From NCBI RefSeq assembly GCF_029263155.1, contig NZ_JAJCYB010000122.1, forward strand, positions 1 to 64,000: DNA of 64,000 bases. Reading direction: 5' to 3'. Source of the stretch: Pseudonocardia sp. (GTDB lineage Bacteria; Actinomycetota; Actinomycetes; Mycobacteriales; Pseudonocardiaceae). A program made the translations under genes and the position numbers. The notes under the pieces were generated by a model. That model was not told the DNA's origin. It made no database searches and was given only the letters and a program-made list of their open reading frames with translations. Of this stretch, positions 25,652 through 33,870 are shown piece by piece. Positions within the stretch are counted from its first letter, which is position 1, and the number at the start of each line of letters is the position of its first letter.

Positions 25652-26815
25652 CTAGCCGACACCGGTCCGGCCCGGGCTCGGTCCGTGCAGGAGGCCGGAC
25701 AGCTGGGCCACCCGGGCCGACCAGCTCCACTGCTCGCGCATCCACGCCCGGCCCGCCGCACCCATGGCGGCGGCGCGGTGCGGGTCGGTGAGCAGCCCGG
25801 CCAGAGCCTCGTCGACGGCCCGGGGGTCCCGGCCGTCGACGACGCGGCCGGTGGTGCCGTCGCGCACGGTCTCCGGGGCGCCGCCGGAGGTGCCGACGAC
25901 GACCGGCAGCCCGCACGCCGCGGCCTCCAGCGCCACGATGCCCAGCCCCTCGATGTCCAGCCCGCCCGCCCGCGTGCGGCACGGGAGAGCGAACACGTCG
26001 CCCGCGGCGTAGTACGCGGGCAGGTCGGCGCCGGGCACCGCCCCGGCGAACACCACCGCACCCGGCGCGGCGGGGGCGACGGCCCGGGCAGCGAGGCCCC
26101 GGAGCCGCGGCGCGTCCGGGCCGTCGCCGACGATGAGCAGGCGGACCCCGGGCACCCGCTCGCGCAGCCGCGGCACAGCCCGGACGAGCACGTCCTGACC
26201 CTTGCGCGGCACCAGCCGGGACACGCACACCACCACGGGGGCCGCCCCGAGCCCGAACCGGTGCCGGACCCGGGCGCGCCCGTCCGGGTCGGGCGCGAAG
26301 CGTCGCGTGTCGATCCCGCTCGGCAGGTGCTCCAGTGCGGCGAGGGGGCCGAACGCCGCCGCCACCCGGCCCCGGGTGTGCCGGGAGATCGTCGTGAGGG
26401 CGTCCGCGTCGGCACCGATGCGGCGCAGGACGTGCCGGGCACCGGGCAGCATCGACCAGCCCACCTCGTGCCCGTGGGTGCTCGCCACCACCCGCTCGAC
26501 GCCGGCGTGGCGTCGCAGCCACGGCCCGAGCAGCGCCAGCGGTGCCGAGGCGCCGAACCACACGGTGCGGGCGCGGTGTTCCCGGACGAGCCCGGCCGCC
26601 CGGCGGGCGACGGAGGGGCCGGGCAGCATCAGCGACGTCGGGTGCCGGACCACCGGATGCGGGAACGCGGCGTCGAACTCCCGGTCGCCGGGCCAGGCCG
26701 GCGCGTACACCACGAGCTCACCCGGGGCCAGCCGCTCGGTGAGGGCGTGCAGGTAGGTCTGGATGCCGCCGGTACGGGGTGGGAAGTCGTTGGTGACCAG
26801 CAGCGTGCGCGGCAC
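25652..26815 (-). CDS. pimB: GDP-mannose-dependent PIM1 mannosyltransferase PimB' (GT4)
   Basis: This 387-residue GT-B glycosyltransferase should add the second mannose to phosphatidylinositol monomannoside. The N-terminal acceptor loop TNDFPPRTGGIQTYLHAL (residues 5-22) is typical of PimB'. The donor-binding region has VSRLVPRKGQDVLVRAV, PAYYAAGDVFALPCRTR and EGLGIVALEAAACGLPVV with the EX7E motif, then GTSGGAPETV. I chose GTG 26815 (VPRTLLVTNDF) over the longer start at 26848, whose extra residues are basic filler. Located next to fadD15 as Rv2188c is. It links to the mannosyltransferases at 4-9 kb through the PIM/LM/LAM pathway. Confidence 0.88.
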   Translation of the reverse strand: MPRTLLVTNDFPPRTGGIQTYLHALTERLAPGELVVYAPAWPGDREFDAAFPHPVVRHPTSLMLPGPSVARRAAGLVREHRARTVWFGASAPLALLGPWLRRHAGVERVVASTHGHEVGWSMLPGARHVLRRIGADADALTTISRHTRGRVAAAFGPLAALEHLPSGIDTRRFAPDPDGRARVRHRFGLGAAPVVVCVSRLVPRKGQDVLVRAVPRLRERVPGVRLLIVGDGPDAPRLRGLAARAVAPAAPGAVVFAGAVPGADLPAYYAAGDVFALPCRTRAGGLDIEGLGIVALEAAACGLPVVVGTSGGAPETVRDGTTGRVVDGRDPRAVDEALAGLLTDPHRAAAMGAAGRAWMREQWSWSARVAQLSGLLHGPSPGRTGVG

Positions 26816-26879
26816 CGGTCGACGGTAGCCGGGACGGCCCCGTGGCACTCCGAAGGGTCGAACCGTCCGGTGGGAGATC

Positions 26880-26914
26880 GGGCGGCGGCCGGCGTCTCCG
26901 TCCGGCCGCCGCCC
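26880..26914. terminator. Hairpin downstream of the RipC-type gene
   Basis: Perfect 13-bp arms (GGGCGGCGGCCGG at 26880-26892 and its complement at 26902-26914) surround a 9-nt loop, 28 bp after the stop of the peptidase gene on the minus strand. There is no T-tract, as is common in high-GC actinobacteria. It could also shield pimB' from read-through. Confidence 0.6.
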
Positions 26915-26941
26915 ATTCCCGGGGAGCGGACGTGGTCTGGG

Positions 26942-27988
26942 CTACAGGCGGCGGGCGCCCGCGAAGTCCCGCCCGGAGATGGAGGCGTACTTCACGACGT
27001 CCCCCGTCTGCGGCGAGTTGATCATGGTGTCGTTGTCGACGGCGATGCCGACGTGGCTGACCGGGCTGTAGAAGAACACCAGGTCCCCGGCGCGGACGTC
27101 GTCGCGCGACACGGCCTGGCCGACCCTGGCCTGCTGGCTCGACGAGCGCGGCAGCGTGATGCCGGCCTCGGCGAACGCCCAGGACGTGAGCCCGGAGCAG
27201 TCGAAGCTGCCGGGACCCTCCGCGCCCCACTTGTAGGGCATCCCGAGCCGCGTGATCGCGGCGTTGAGCGCCTCGACCCCGGCCCCGCTCCCGGCGACCG
27301 GCCCGTCCGGGCCGCCCGCGCCGGGTCCGGCCCGGTCCGCACGCTGCTGCGGGCTGAGCCGCTCCAGCAGGCGCTCGGCCTCGTCGATGCGGATCTCCGC
27401 CTCGCGCTTGCGGGCCTCGAGGTCCTGCGCGGCGAGCGCGGCCGCCTCGACGGCCGCCGCGGCGCGGGCCGCGGCCGCGTCGGCCTCACCCTGGGCGGCG
27501 TCGGTGTCGTTCACCACGGCCAGCAGCTGGTCGAGCACGATCTCCTGATCGGAGGCCAGCAACTCCAACGCCGACATCTGGTCCAGGAAGTCCTGGGGCG
27601 ACCCGCTGCCGAGCAGGGCGTTGAACTGGTCGAGGTTGCCGCCCTCGAAGGTGGACATCGCGAACACGTCGATCTGCCGGCGGAACTGCTCCTCCGCGTC
27701 CCGGGCGGACTCGACCGCCAGCCGGGCCGGTTCGACGGCGGCCTGCATCTCGGCGGCCTCGGACTCGCGGGCGGTCAGCTCGTCCTTCGCGGCGTGCCAC
27801 TGCTCGGTGAGCACCTCCGCGTCGCGCTGCACCTGCTCGAGCGCGGCGGCGGCGTCCTCGGCGTTGTCGGCGGGCGGGGCGGGTTGGGCGAGCGCCGGGA
27901 CGGCTCCGAGGCCGAGGCCGAGCAGCCCGGCCAGCAGCACCGCCACCACCACGGACGGGCCCGAACGACCCACTCGAGGCGAGACCAC
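26942..27988 (-). CDS. ripC: Secreted NlpC/P60 peptidoglycan endopeptidase (RipC-like)
   Basis: This 348-residue exported protein has a signal peptide (SVVVAVLLAGLLGLGLGAVPALA, cleavage after ALA near residue 36), a long Ala/Glu-rich coiled coil (about 40-215) and a C-terminal NlpC/P60 domain. The catalytic Cys264 lies in FDCSGLTSW and the His in HVGIAVD. It should cut stem peptides of peptidoglycan, with the coiled coil acting as a regulatory arm (FtsEX-type control is known for mycobacterial RipC). GTG 27988 has AAGGAGA nine bases upstream, which decides the start. The 248-bp stretch upstream, to 28236, holds no gene that I can support. Confidence 0.88.
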   Translation of the reverse strand: MVSPRVGRSGPSVVVAVLLAGLLGLGLGAVPALAQPAPPADNAEDAAAALEQVQRDAEVLTEQWHAAKDELTARESEAAEMQAAVEPARLAVESARDAEEQFRRQIDVFAMSTFEGGNLDQFNALLGSGSPQDFLDQMSALELLASDQEIVLDQLLAVVNDTDAAQGEADAAAARAAAAVEAAALAAQDLEARKREAEIRIDEAERLLERLSPQQRADRAGPGAGGPDGPVAGSGAGVEALNAAITRLGMPYKWGAEGPGSFDCSGLTSWAFAEAGITLPRSSSQQARVGQAVSRDDVRAGDLVFFYSPVSHVGIAVDNDTMINSPQTGDVVKYASISGRDFAGARRL

Positions 27989-28236
27989 GCGAACGCTTCT
28001 CCTTCGTCTCCCACCCGACTGTCCCGATCGGCGCAACGCGCAGGACCGAACGGACTAACGGGCAGTGACCTTGCGTCGCCAATCGCGGTCGAATGGCTGA
28101 CGTTGCCGCAAGGCCTCGCGGAGATTACGGAGACCGGCCCGACCCGTAAAGCCACCCGCGCGGCCGGCACGCCGGATCCCTGGCGTCGCGTCCACGGCGT
28201 CCCGACCAGCGACAACCGTACGATAACACCGTCATG

Positions 28237-28527
28237 TCACACAGCGTCACGCTCGTGATGCGCTGCGTCGCCGGGGGCGGCAGCTCGTCGCGGGACGGCG
28301 GCCACCAGCCGCAATCTCGGCACGAGGCCTTGATCCGCCAGCACATCGAGCGCGCGGCGCTCCGGTGCGTCGAGCTGCACCGTGGACGCGCCGGGCGGTC
28401 CGCCGGGAGCCGGTTCGTCCGGGGCCGACGGGCGCTGCGGCACCCCCGGCACGCCGAGCAGCACCCCGATCACGCACTCCCCGCAGGCGTTCCCGCGGAC
28501 CTCGCAGCTGTCGCAGTCGACGATCAT
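28237..28527 (-). CDS. Small conserved Cys-rich protein
   Basis: This 96-residue protein begins VDCDSCEVRGNACGECVIGVLLG, with CxxC-N5-CxxC spacing. A middle Pro/Gly-rich linker and the block LDAPERRALDVLADQGLVPRLRL follow. Cys-rich starts of this type (DCDxCxVRGxxCGxC) are widespread in actinobacteria, and the function is unknown to me. The four cysteines could bind zinc or an Fe-S cluster. A GGGAG stretch precedes the ATG at 28527. It lies between the RipC-type gene and the NYN gene on the same strand, so it may be co-transcribed with the latter. Confidence 0.72.
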   Translation of the reverse strand: MIVDCDSCEVRGNACGECVIGVLLGVPGVPQRPSAPDEPAPGGPPGASTVQLDAPERRALDVLADQGLVPRLRLVAAVPRRAAAPGDAAHHERDAV

Positions 28528-28632
28528 GTTCTACTCCCGGCGGGCATCGGTGGTCCCATCACCGCGAGACGTTAGGACCGACCCCCGACATTCTCGGGTC
28601 GTCGTCGTCGTCGCCGCCGCCGCGGCGGTCGG

Positions 28633-29976
28633 TCATCCGCGCGCGATCCGGGTCAGCAACGCCGCCGACGGCAGCGTGTACGCGCCGCGTCGCTGCACCG
28701 ACCGGACCACCGCCACGTCCGAGGTGGCCACCAGGACCGGGCGGCCCTCGGGCTCCGCGGCCACGAGCGAGCGGATCACGTCGTCGGCGATGACGCCCGG
28801 GTCGCTGAACAGCACGCGCAGCCCCCGGGAACCGCGGATCGGCGCGGCCACCACGCCGGCGCCGTCGAAGACGACGGTGACCTCGACCCCGGTGCGCGCG
28901 GCCAGTGCGGCCAGCTGGCCGACCAGCCGCGTGCGCTGGTCGGCCAGCGTCAGCTCCGGATCGCCGGTCTTGCTGACGTTGTAGCCGTCGACGATCAGGT
29001 GGACGGTCGGCACGGCGAGCAGCGCGTCCAGGGCGGCGGGCCCGTCGACCGGGCCGCCGCCCGCCGCGGCCGCGGCCCCGGTGACCAGGTCACCGGGCCG
29101 CGGGCCGCCCCCACCGAGCGCGAGCTCGCGCCGCAGCCCCGCCACGGCGCCACCGAGCGTGTCGACGAGCAGCCCGAGGCGCACCTCGTCGGACCGGCGG
29201 GCCTCGCGGGCCGCCTGTCGCGCCGCCGCGACCTCGGTGCCCGCCCGGTCTGCGCGCCGCCGCTCGGCCTCCGCCCGCTCGCGCTCCCGGTCGCGCTCGG
29301 CGTGCGCGTCGGCGAGATCCGCCGCGGCCGCGCGGCGCTGGTCGGCCAGCTCCTCCTCGGCGGCCGCCCGCCCGTCCAGCGCAGCCCGCAGCGTGGCGCC
29401 CTGCTCGGACACCCGGCGGCGCAGCTGCTGGTACTCCGCGTCGCGGTGCTCGACCGCCGTGCGCGCCTGCTCGCGCACCTCGCCGAGCTCGCCGCGCAGC
29501 CGCTCCAGCTCGGCGGTCAGCTTGTCCACCCGCGACAGCGCCGCGTCCCGCTCGGCGCGCAGCTCCACGACGTCACCGCGGCGGGCCGCCGCCTCGACCG
29601 CCTCGGCGGCCGCCGGGTCCCCGGCGAGGACCGCGGCGGCGGCCACGGTGAGCGGGTCGTCCGCCGTGGGGGTCAGCTCGCCGGGGCGGTGCTCCTCCCA
29701 CCAGGCGACGACCGCGGCCCGGAACGCCGCCGACGACGCCAGCTCGGCGATCAGCGCGGGCCCCCCGAGCCGGGCACGCTTGGCCGGGGTGAACCGGGCC
29801 AGGCGGCGCAGCGGGACCGGCACCTCCTTCTCCGCCATCCCACCGACCGCCGTGGCCGCAGCGTCGGCGAGACGCGAGCGCACCGCGTCGGGCAGCCGGT
29901 CCCATTCGACGGCCGGACCCGCGGTCGGGTCGGGGTCGCCCGGGGTGGGGGGCGAGCCGTCGGACGTCGCGGACAT
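28633..29976 (-). CDS. NYN-domain protein with central coiled coil
   Basis: This 447-residue protein has an acidic Pro-rich start, an alpha-helical N-terminal region (about residues 20-135), a long charged coiled coil (about 140-270, rich in Arg, Glu and Ala) and a C-terminal NYN/PIN-like nuclease domain from about residue 325. That domain has VHLIVDGYNVSKTGDP (first Asp), VTVVFDGAG, VLFSDPGVIADDVI and VLVATSDVAVV, the acidic residues used for metal-dependent RNA cleavage in YacP-type NYN proteins. An RNase role on structured or ribosome-associated RNA is plausible. It is divergent from the DEDD/GIY-YIG nuclease. Confidence 0.78.
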   Translation of the reverse strand: MSATSDGSPPTPGDPDPTAGPAVEWDRLPDAVRSRLADAAATAVGGMAEKEVPVPLRRLARFTPAKRARLGGPALIAELASSAAFRAAVVAWWEEHRPGELTPTADDPLTVAAAAVLAGDPAAAEAVEAAARRGDVVELRAERDAALSRVDKLTAELERLRGELGEVREQARTAVEHRDAEYQQLRRRVSEQGATLRAALDGRAAAEEELADQRRAAAADLADAHAERDRERERAEAERRRADRAGTEVAAARQAAREARRSDEVRLGLLVDTLGGAVAGLRRELALGGGGPRPGDLVTGAAAAAGGGPVDGPAALDALLAVPTVHLIVDGYNVSKTGDPELTLADQRTRLVGQLAALAARTGVEVTVVFDGAGVVAAPIRGSRGLRVLFSDPGVIADDVIRSLVAAEPEGRPVLVATSDVAVVRSVQRRGAYTLPSAALLTRIARG

Positions 29977-30111
29977 CGCACCAGGCTATCGGCGTCGCGG
30001 GCGGGCGTACCGGCGGCGCGGTGACCGGATCGCCGGATCGGCCCCACCCCGGGGTACCGCGCCGGCGAGTGGGCGAACTGATGTTCGACCGACCCTGTCG
30101 GGGGTCGCCCC

Positions 30112-30117
30112 TAGCGT
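30112..30117 (+). promoter_or_regulatory. Predicted -10 box of the DEDD/GIY-YIG gene (leaderless)
   Basis: TAGCGT is followed by 7 nt and the GTG at 30125. This spacing selects 30125 over the nearby in-frame GTG at 30116, which overlaps the hexamer itself. Confidence 0.5.
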
Positions 30118-30124
30118 GACGCCC

Positions 30125-31840
30125 GTGACCGCTCCCCCGGCCCAGCTCTCGTTCGACGAGCTGGGCACCCCGCTGCGCGAGGTGACGTTCGTCGTGCTCG
30201 ACCTGGAGACCACCGGCGGCTCCGCGCAGCGCGACTCGATCACCGAGATCGGGGCGTTCAAGGTGCGCGGCGGCGAGCGGATCGGCGAGCTGTCGACCCT
30301 GGTCGACCCGGGCGTCGGCATCCCGCCGGGGATCGTGGCGCTGACCGGCATCACCACCGCCATGGTGCAGAGCGCACCGCCGCTGCCCGCGGTGCTCCCC
30401 GCGCTGCTGGAGTTCCTGCGCGGGTCGGTGCTGGTGGCCCACAACGCCCCGTTCGACTCCGGGTTCCTGCGCGCGGCGTGCGAGCGCCACGGGCACGCCT
30501 GGCCCCGCCCGCCCGTGCTGTGCACCGCCCGGCTGGCCCGTGCCGTGCTCACCCGCGACGAGGCACCGAGCGTGCGGCTGGGCGCGCTCGCCCGGCACTT
30601 CGGCACCGCCACCACGCCCGACCACCGCGCGCCCGCCGACGCGGCCGCCACCGTCGAGGTGCTCCACCACCTGCTGGAGCGCATCGGCAACCTCGGGGTC
30701 CAGAGCCTCGAGGAGCTGCTGGCCATGGCCCGCGACTCCGCGCCGCACCGGCCCACCACCGCGCAGCGGCGCAAGCGGGTCCTCGCCCGCGGGGTGCCCT
30801 CGGCGCCGGGGGTGTACCTGTTCCGCGGGGCGCGCGACGAGGTGCTCTACGTCGGCACCAGCGGTGACCTGGCCCGCCGGGTCCGCAGCTACTTCACCGC
30901 GGGCGAGCGCCGTCGCCGGGTGCGCGACATGGTCACGCTCGCCGAGCGGGTCGAGACCGTCGTCTGCGCCCACGCGCTGGAGGCGTCCGTGCGCGAGCTG
31001 CGCCTGATCGCCGCGCACCGGCCGCGCTACAACCGCCGCTCCCGCAACCCGCACCGCGGCTGGTGGGTCGCCACCACGGTCGAGCCGTTCCCCCGGCTCA
31101 CCGTCGTCACCACGCCGCGCGAGGGGGCGCTGGGCCCGTTCGGCTCCCGGCGCGCCGCGACCACGGCGGCCGAGACCCTGCTCGACGCCGTGCCGCTGCG
31201 CGGCTGCACCCTGCGCATCCCTGCCCGGGGCGGCACGGCCGGCCCGTGCGTGCTGCACGGGCTGGGCCGCTGCGGCGCGCCGTGCGCGGGCCTGCAGTCC
31301 GTGGACGAGTACGCGCCCGCCGTCCACGCGCTGACGCGGCTGGTGGAGGGGCGCGACGCCACGGCGATCGGGCGGCTCGCCGACGTTGTGGACGCCCTCG
31401 CCGCGCGGGAGCGCTTCGAGGACGCCGCCCGCCGCCGGGACCGGCTGGCGGGGCTGATCACCGCGCTGGCCCGCACCCAGCGCCTCGCCGCGCTGGCCGC
31501 CGTCGAGGAGCTGGTGGGCGCGCGACCGGACGGCCGGGGCGGCTGGGAGGTGGCGGTGCTGCGCCACGGCCGCCTCGCCGCCGCCGGTGTCGCCCCGCGC
31601 GGCACCCCTCCGATGCCGGTCATCGACGCCCTGCGGCTGGGCGCCACCACCGTCCTCACCGGTCCCGGCCCGCTGCACGGCGCACCGCCCGAGGAGGTAC
31701 GACTGCTGCACCGCTGGCTGGCCACCGGCGGCACCCGCCTCGTGCACGGGCACTGGGCCGAACCCGCCCGGGGAGCCCCGTCCTGGGAGGCGTGGGCCGC
31801 CCGCGCCCGGCCGCTGGAGGTGGTGCACGACCGACTATGA
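30125..31840 (+). CDS. DEDD exonuclease fused to GIY-YIG/UvrC-like region (Rv2191 family)
   Basis: This protein of about 571 residues joins a DNA polymerase III epsilon-type 3'-5' exonuclease (Asp26/Glu28 in VVLDLETTGG, HNAPFDSGFLR, HRAPADAAATVE) to a GIY-YIG nuclease domain (about residues 222-305, PGVYLFRGARDEVLYVGTSGDLARRV). A UvrC-like stretch with a Cys-containing block (CVLHGLGRCGAPCAG) and a UvrB-interaction-like helix pair (ERFEDAARRRDRL) follow. It is distinct from true UvrC, because the RNase H-type nuclease half is missing. A DNA-repair role is expected (mycobacterial homologues are described as alternative UvrC-type nucleases). It is divergent from the NYN gene. Confidence 0.86.
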   Translation: MTAPPAQLSFDELGTPLREVTFVVLDLETTGGSAQRDSITEIGAFKVRGGERIGELSTLVDPGVGIPPGIVALTGITTAMVQSAPPLPAVLPALLEFLRGSVLVAHNAPFDSGFLRAACERHGHAWPRPPVLCTARLARAVLTRDEAPSVRLGALARHFGTATTPDHRAPADAAATVEVLHHLLERIGNLGVQSLEELLAMARDSAPHRPTTAQRRKRVLARGVPSAPGVYLFRGARDEVLYVGTSGDLARRVRSYFTAGERRRRVRDMVTLAERVETVVCAHALEASVRELRLIAAHRPRYNRRSRNPHRGWWVATTVEPFPRLTVVTTPREGALGPFGSRRAATTAAETLLDAVPLRGCTLRIPARGGTAGPCVLHGLGRCGAPCAGLQSVDEYAPAVHALTRLVEGRDATAIGRLADVVDALAARERFEDAARRRDRLAGLITALARTQRLAALAAVEELVGARPDGRGGWEVAVLRHGRLAAAGVAPRGTPPMPVIDALRLGATTVLTGPGPLHGAPPEEVRLLHRWLATGGTRLVHGHWAEPARGAPSWEAWAARARPLEVVHDRL

Positions 31841-31873
31841 GGATGCGGGCCGGCCGGGCCGGGCGACACCGCG

Positions 31874-31994
31874 GTCGCAGATCCTCCCGCCCGTCGCAGA
31901 CCAACCGGCCCGTCGCAGGTCCTCCCGTCCGTCGCAGGTCCTCCCGTCCGTCGCAGGGGCTGCACCCGCTGCGACGAGCAGGTGGGTCTGCGAC
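31874..31994. repeat. 19-bp-period repeat array, direct then inverted GTCGCAG
   Basis: The 7-mer GTCGCAG starts at 31874, 31893, 31912, 31931 and 31950, exactly 19 bp apart. The inverse CTGCGAC starts at 31969 and 31988, still in the 19-bp register. Full 19-bp units at 31912 and 31931 are identical. The array fills the middle of the 318-bp gap between the DEDD nuclease gene and the RAM-domain gene and contains no supported reading frame. Confidence 0.8.
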
Positions 31995-32158
31995 CACCAC
32001 CGGGCGGTGGCCACACCGGCCGCCGCCGTTCCCCCCGCCCCCGCGCGCCCCGGGCACCGCGCCCGGTCGGGTCCGGGCATGATCGGGCCGCGGCCGAGGG
32101 GATACCGTCACGTCTCGTCCGGAGCGCCCGCCGTCCCGCCACCCCACAGGAGTCCCCC

Positions 32159-32437
32159 GTGATCACCGCGATCGTCCTGGTGCGTACCGCCGCCGACCGC
32201 ATCCCCGAGACGGCGCAGGCCATCGCCGACCTCGACGGGGTCAGCGAGGTCTACTCCTGCGCCGGCGACGTCGACCTGATCGCCATGGTCCGGGTCGCCG
32301 AGCACGACCAGCTCGCCGACGTGATCGCCGGGCGGATGAGCAAGGTCGACGGGGTCGTGCACACCGACACCCACATCGCCTTCCGCTCCTACTCCCGGGC
32401 GGACACCGAAGCGACCTTCTCCGCCGGCCTGGACTGA
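32159..32437 (+). CDS. Stand-alone RAM (Lrp/AsnC ligand-binding) domain protein
   Basis: This 92-residue protein consists only of the alpha/beta ligand-binding half of Lrp/AsnC regulators: ITAIVLVRTAADRIPETAQAIADLDGVSEVYSCAGDVDLIAMVRV, then VDGVVHTDTHIAF near the end. There is no HTH. Stand-alone RAM proteins oligomerise and may sense amino acids or act on full-length Lrp partners. The GTG start (32159) has AGGAG at 32148-32152. It is convergent with trpD, so an amino-acid link is tempting but unproven. Confidence 0.8.
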   Translation: MITAIVLVRTAADRIPETAQAIADLDGVSEVYSCAGDVDLIAMVRVAEHDQLADVIAGRMSKVDGVVHTDTHIAFRSYSRADTEATFSAGLD

Positions 32438-32805
32438 ACCGCACCGAGCCCAACGTGCGTCCGGCCCGGTCACACCCGACCGGTGTGGGCGGCGGGCACG
32501 GGCCGACGACCGCCTCGGGCCGGCTGCCTACCCTCGTTCGGCCGGCGATGATCGGCGGTTCGGAACACGCAGCGCGCTCGGCCACGTCTCCGGGTTCCCC
32601 TCCGTCGATCATGGGTCGCCGGTCCACAGCCACCGGCGCCCACCGTGCCCGCCGGCGCGGGCCCGCGACACAGGGGACCGCGACACACAGGGACCCGCCA
32701 CCCACCGGGACCCGCCACCCGCACGTGATCGCCGGACCGGGTGCGCGCCCGACCGAACCGCGCCAACCGCGCCGGCTCACGACCGGCCGCGCGGGCCGGG
32801 CTCGG
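32438..32805. other. Gene-free convergent region (368 bp)
   Basis: No supported gene lies between the RAM-domain gene and trpD, which point at each other. The region holds the second copy of the 62-63 bp TGATC..GATCA palindrome (32549-32611) and, near 32670-32720, tandem GGGACCCGCCACCC-like imperfect repeats. It probably serves as a two-sided termination zone. Confidence 0.6.
32549..32611. repeat. 63-bp intergenic palindrome, family TGATC..GATCA (copy 2)
   Basis: The left arm is TGATCGGCGGTTCGGAAC and the right arm is GTTCCCCTCCGTCGATCA. They pair at TGATCG, CGG and GGAAC. The left arm closely matches copy 1 at 23240 (TGATC-purine-GCGGTTC, then ACACG a few bases later), and the arm-to-arm length is almost the same. 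Confidence 0.55.
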
Positions 32806-33870
32806 TCAGCCGGCCCGCAACCCCGAGGACACCTCGGCCCACCGTGCCAGCAGCCGCTCCCCGGCCCCGGAGTCGATCGCCTCGGCCACCCGGGGCAGCG
32901 CGGCGGCCAGGTCGTCGGCCAGCGACGGCCCGGGACCGTCGAACGCCACCATGGCGGCGGCCGCGTTGAGCAGCACCGCGTCGCGGACCGGCCCGCGCTC
33001 ACCGGCGAGCACGGCGCGGAACACCGCGGCGTTGACGGCCGCGTCCCCGCCGCGCAGGTCCTCGCGGGTGGCCGGGGGCAGGCCGAGAACGGCGGGATCC
33101 ACCGTCTCCACCCGCACCCGACCGCCTGTGACGACCCGCACCGTCGACGTCCCGGCGGTGGTGAGCTCGTCGAGACCGTCGTCGCCGCGCACGACCAGTG
33201 CGGAGGTGCCGCGAGCGGCGAGCACGTCGGCCACCACCGGCAGCATGGTGGGGAACGCGCAGCCGATCAGCGCGGCCGCGGGCTGGGCCGGGTTGTTCAG
33301 CGGGCCCAGCACGTTCATCGCCGTGGGCACCCCGAGCTCGCGCCGCGGCCCCGCGGTGTGACGCATCGCCGGGTGGAACACCGGCGCGAAGCAGAACCCG
33401 ATGCCGGTCTCGGCGACGCAGGCGGCCACCCCGGCGGCGGGCAGGTCGATGGCGATCCCGAGCGCCTCCAGCACGTCGGCCGTGCCGCTGGCCGAGGAGG
33501 CCGCGCGGCCGCCGTGCTTGACCACCGGCGCACCCGCCGCGGCCACCACCACGGCGGCCATCGACGAGATGTTGACGGTGTGCGCCTGGTCGCCCCCCGT
33601 TCCGACGACGTCCACGGCGCGCACCGGGACCGTGAACCGGCTCGCGTGCGCGAGCATCGTCTCGGAGAGCCCGGTGATCTCGGCCGCCGTCTCCCCCTTC
33701 GCCCGCAGCGCCACGAGGAACCCGGCGAGCTGTGCGGGGGTGGCCTCCGCGGAGAGCACACGCTCCATCACCCAGGCGGTCTCCGGTGCGGCGAGGTCCT
33801 CGCCGCGGATCAGCCTGCCCAGCAGAGCCGGCCAGGTGATCGGCGCGGGCCCGGGGGCCGGGTCAGCCAC
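32806..33870 (-). CDS. trpD: Anthranilate phosphoribosyltransferase
   Basis: This 354-residue enzyme transfers phosphoribosyl from PRPP to anthranilate in tryptophan synthesis. The PRPP loop DVVGTGGDQAHTVNISS (about residues 86-102), the KHGGRAASSASGTADVLEALG block and the metal-site region VVRGDDGLDELT are all present. Usual family members read KHGN where this one has KHGG. The start overlaps the 3' end of the receiver-like gene by 8 bp, so the two are translationally coupled. No other trp genes lie in the window. The position before ctaE and qcrCAB matches Rv2192c. Confidence 0.92.
   Translation of the reverse strand: MADPAPGPAPITWPALLGRLIRGEDLAAPETAWVMERVLSAEATPAQLAGFLVALRAKGETAAEITGLSETMLAHASRFTVPVRAVDVVGTGGDQAHTVNISSMAAVVVAAAGAPVVKHGGRAASSASGTADVLEALGIAIDLPAAGVAACVAETGIGFCFAPVFHPAMRHTAGPRRELGVPTAMNVLGPLNNPAQPAAALIGCAFPTMLPVVADVLAARGTSALVVRGDDGLDELTTAGTSTVRVVTGGRVRVETVDPAVLGLPPATREDLRGGDAAVNAAVFRAVLAGERGPVRDAVLLNAAAAMVAFDGPGPSLADDLAAALPRVAEAIDSGAGERLLARWAEVSSGLRAG

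Noticed and set aside
27989..28236. Possible c-di-AMP (ydaO) riboswitch upstream of the RipC-type gene
   Set aside because: The leader is long and structured, and such riboswitches do control cell-wall hydrolases, but I could not find the conserved aptamer blocks. A covariance search would settle it.
31874..31994. CRISPR array
   Set aside because: The repeat core is only 7 bp, the period is 19 bp, the orientation flips, and no cas genes are present.
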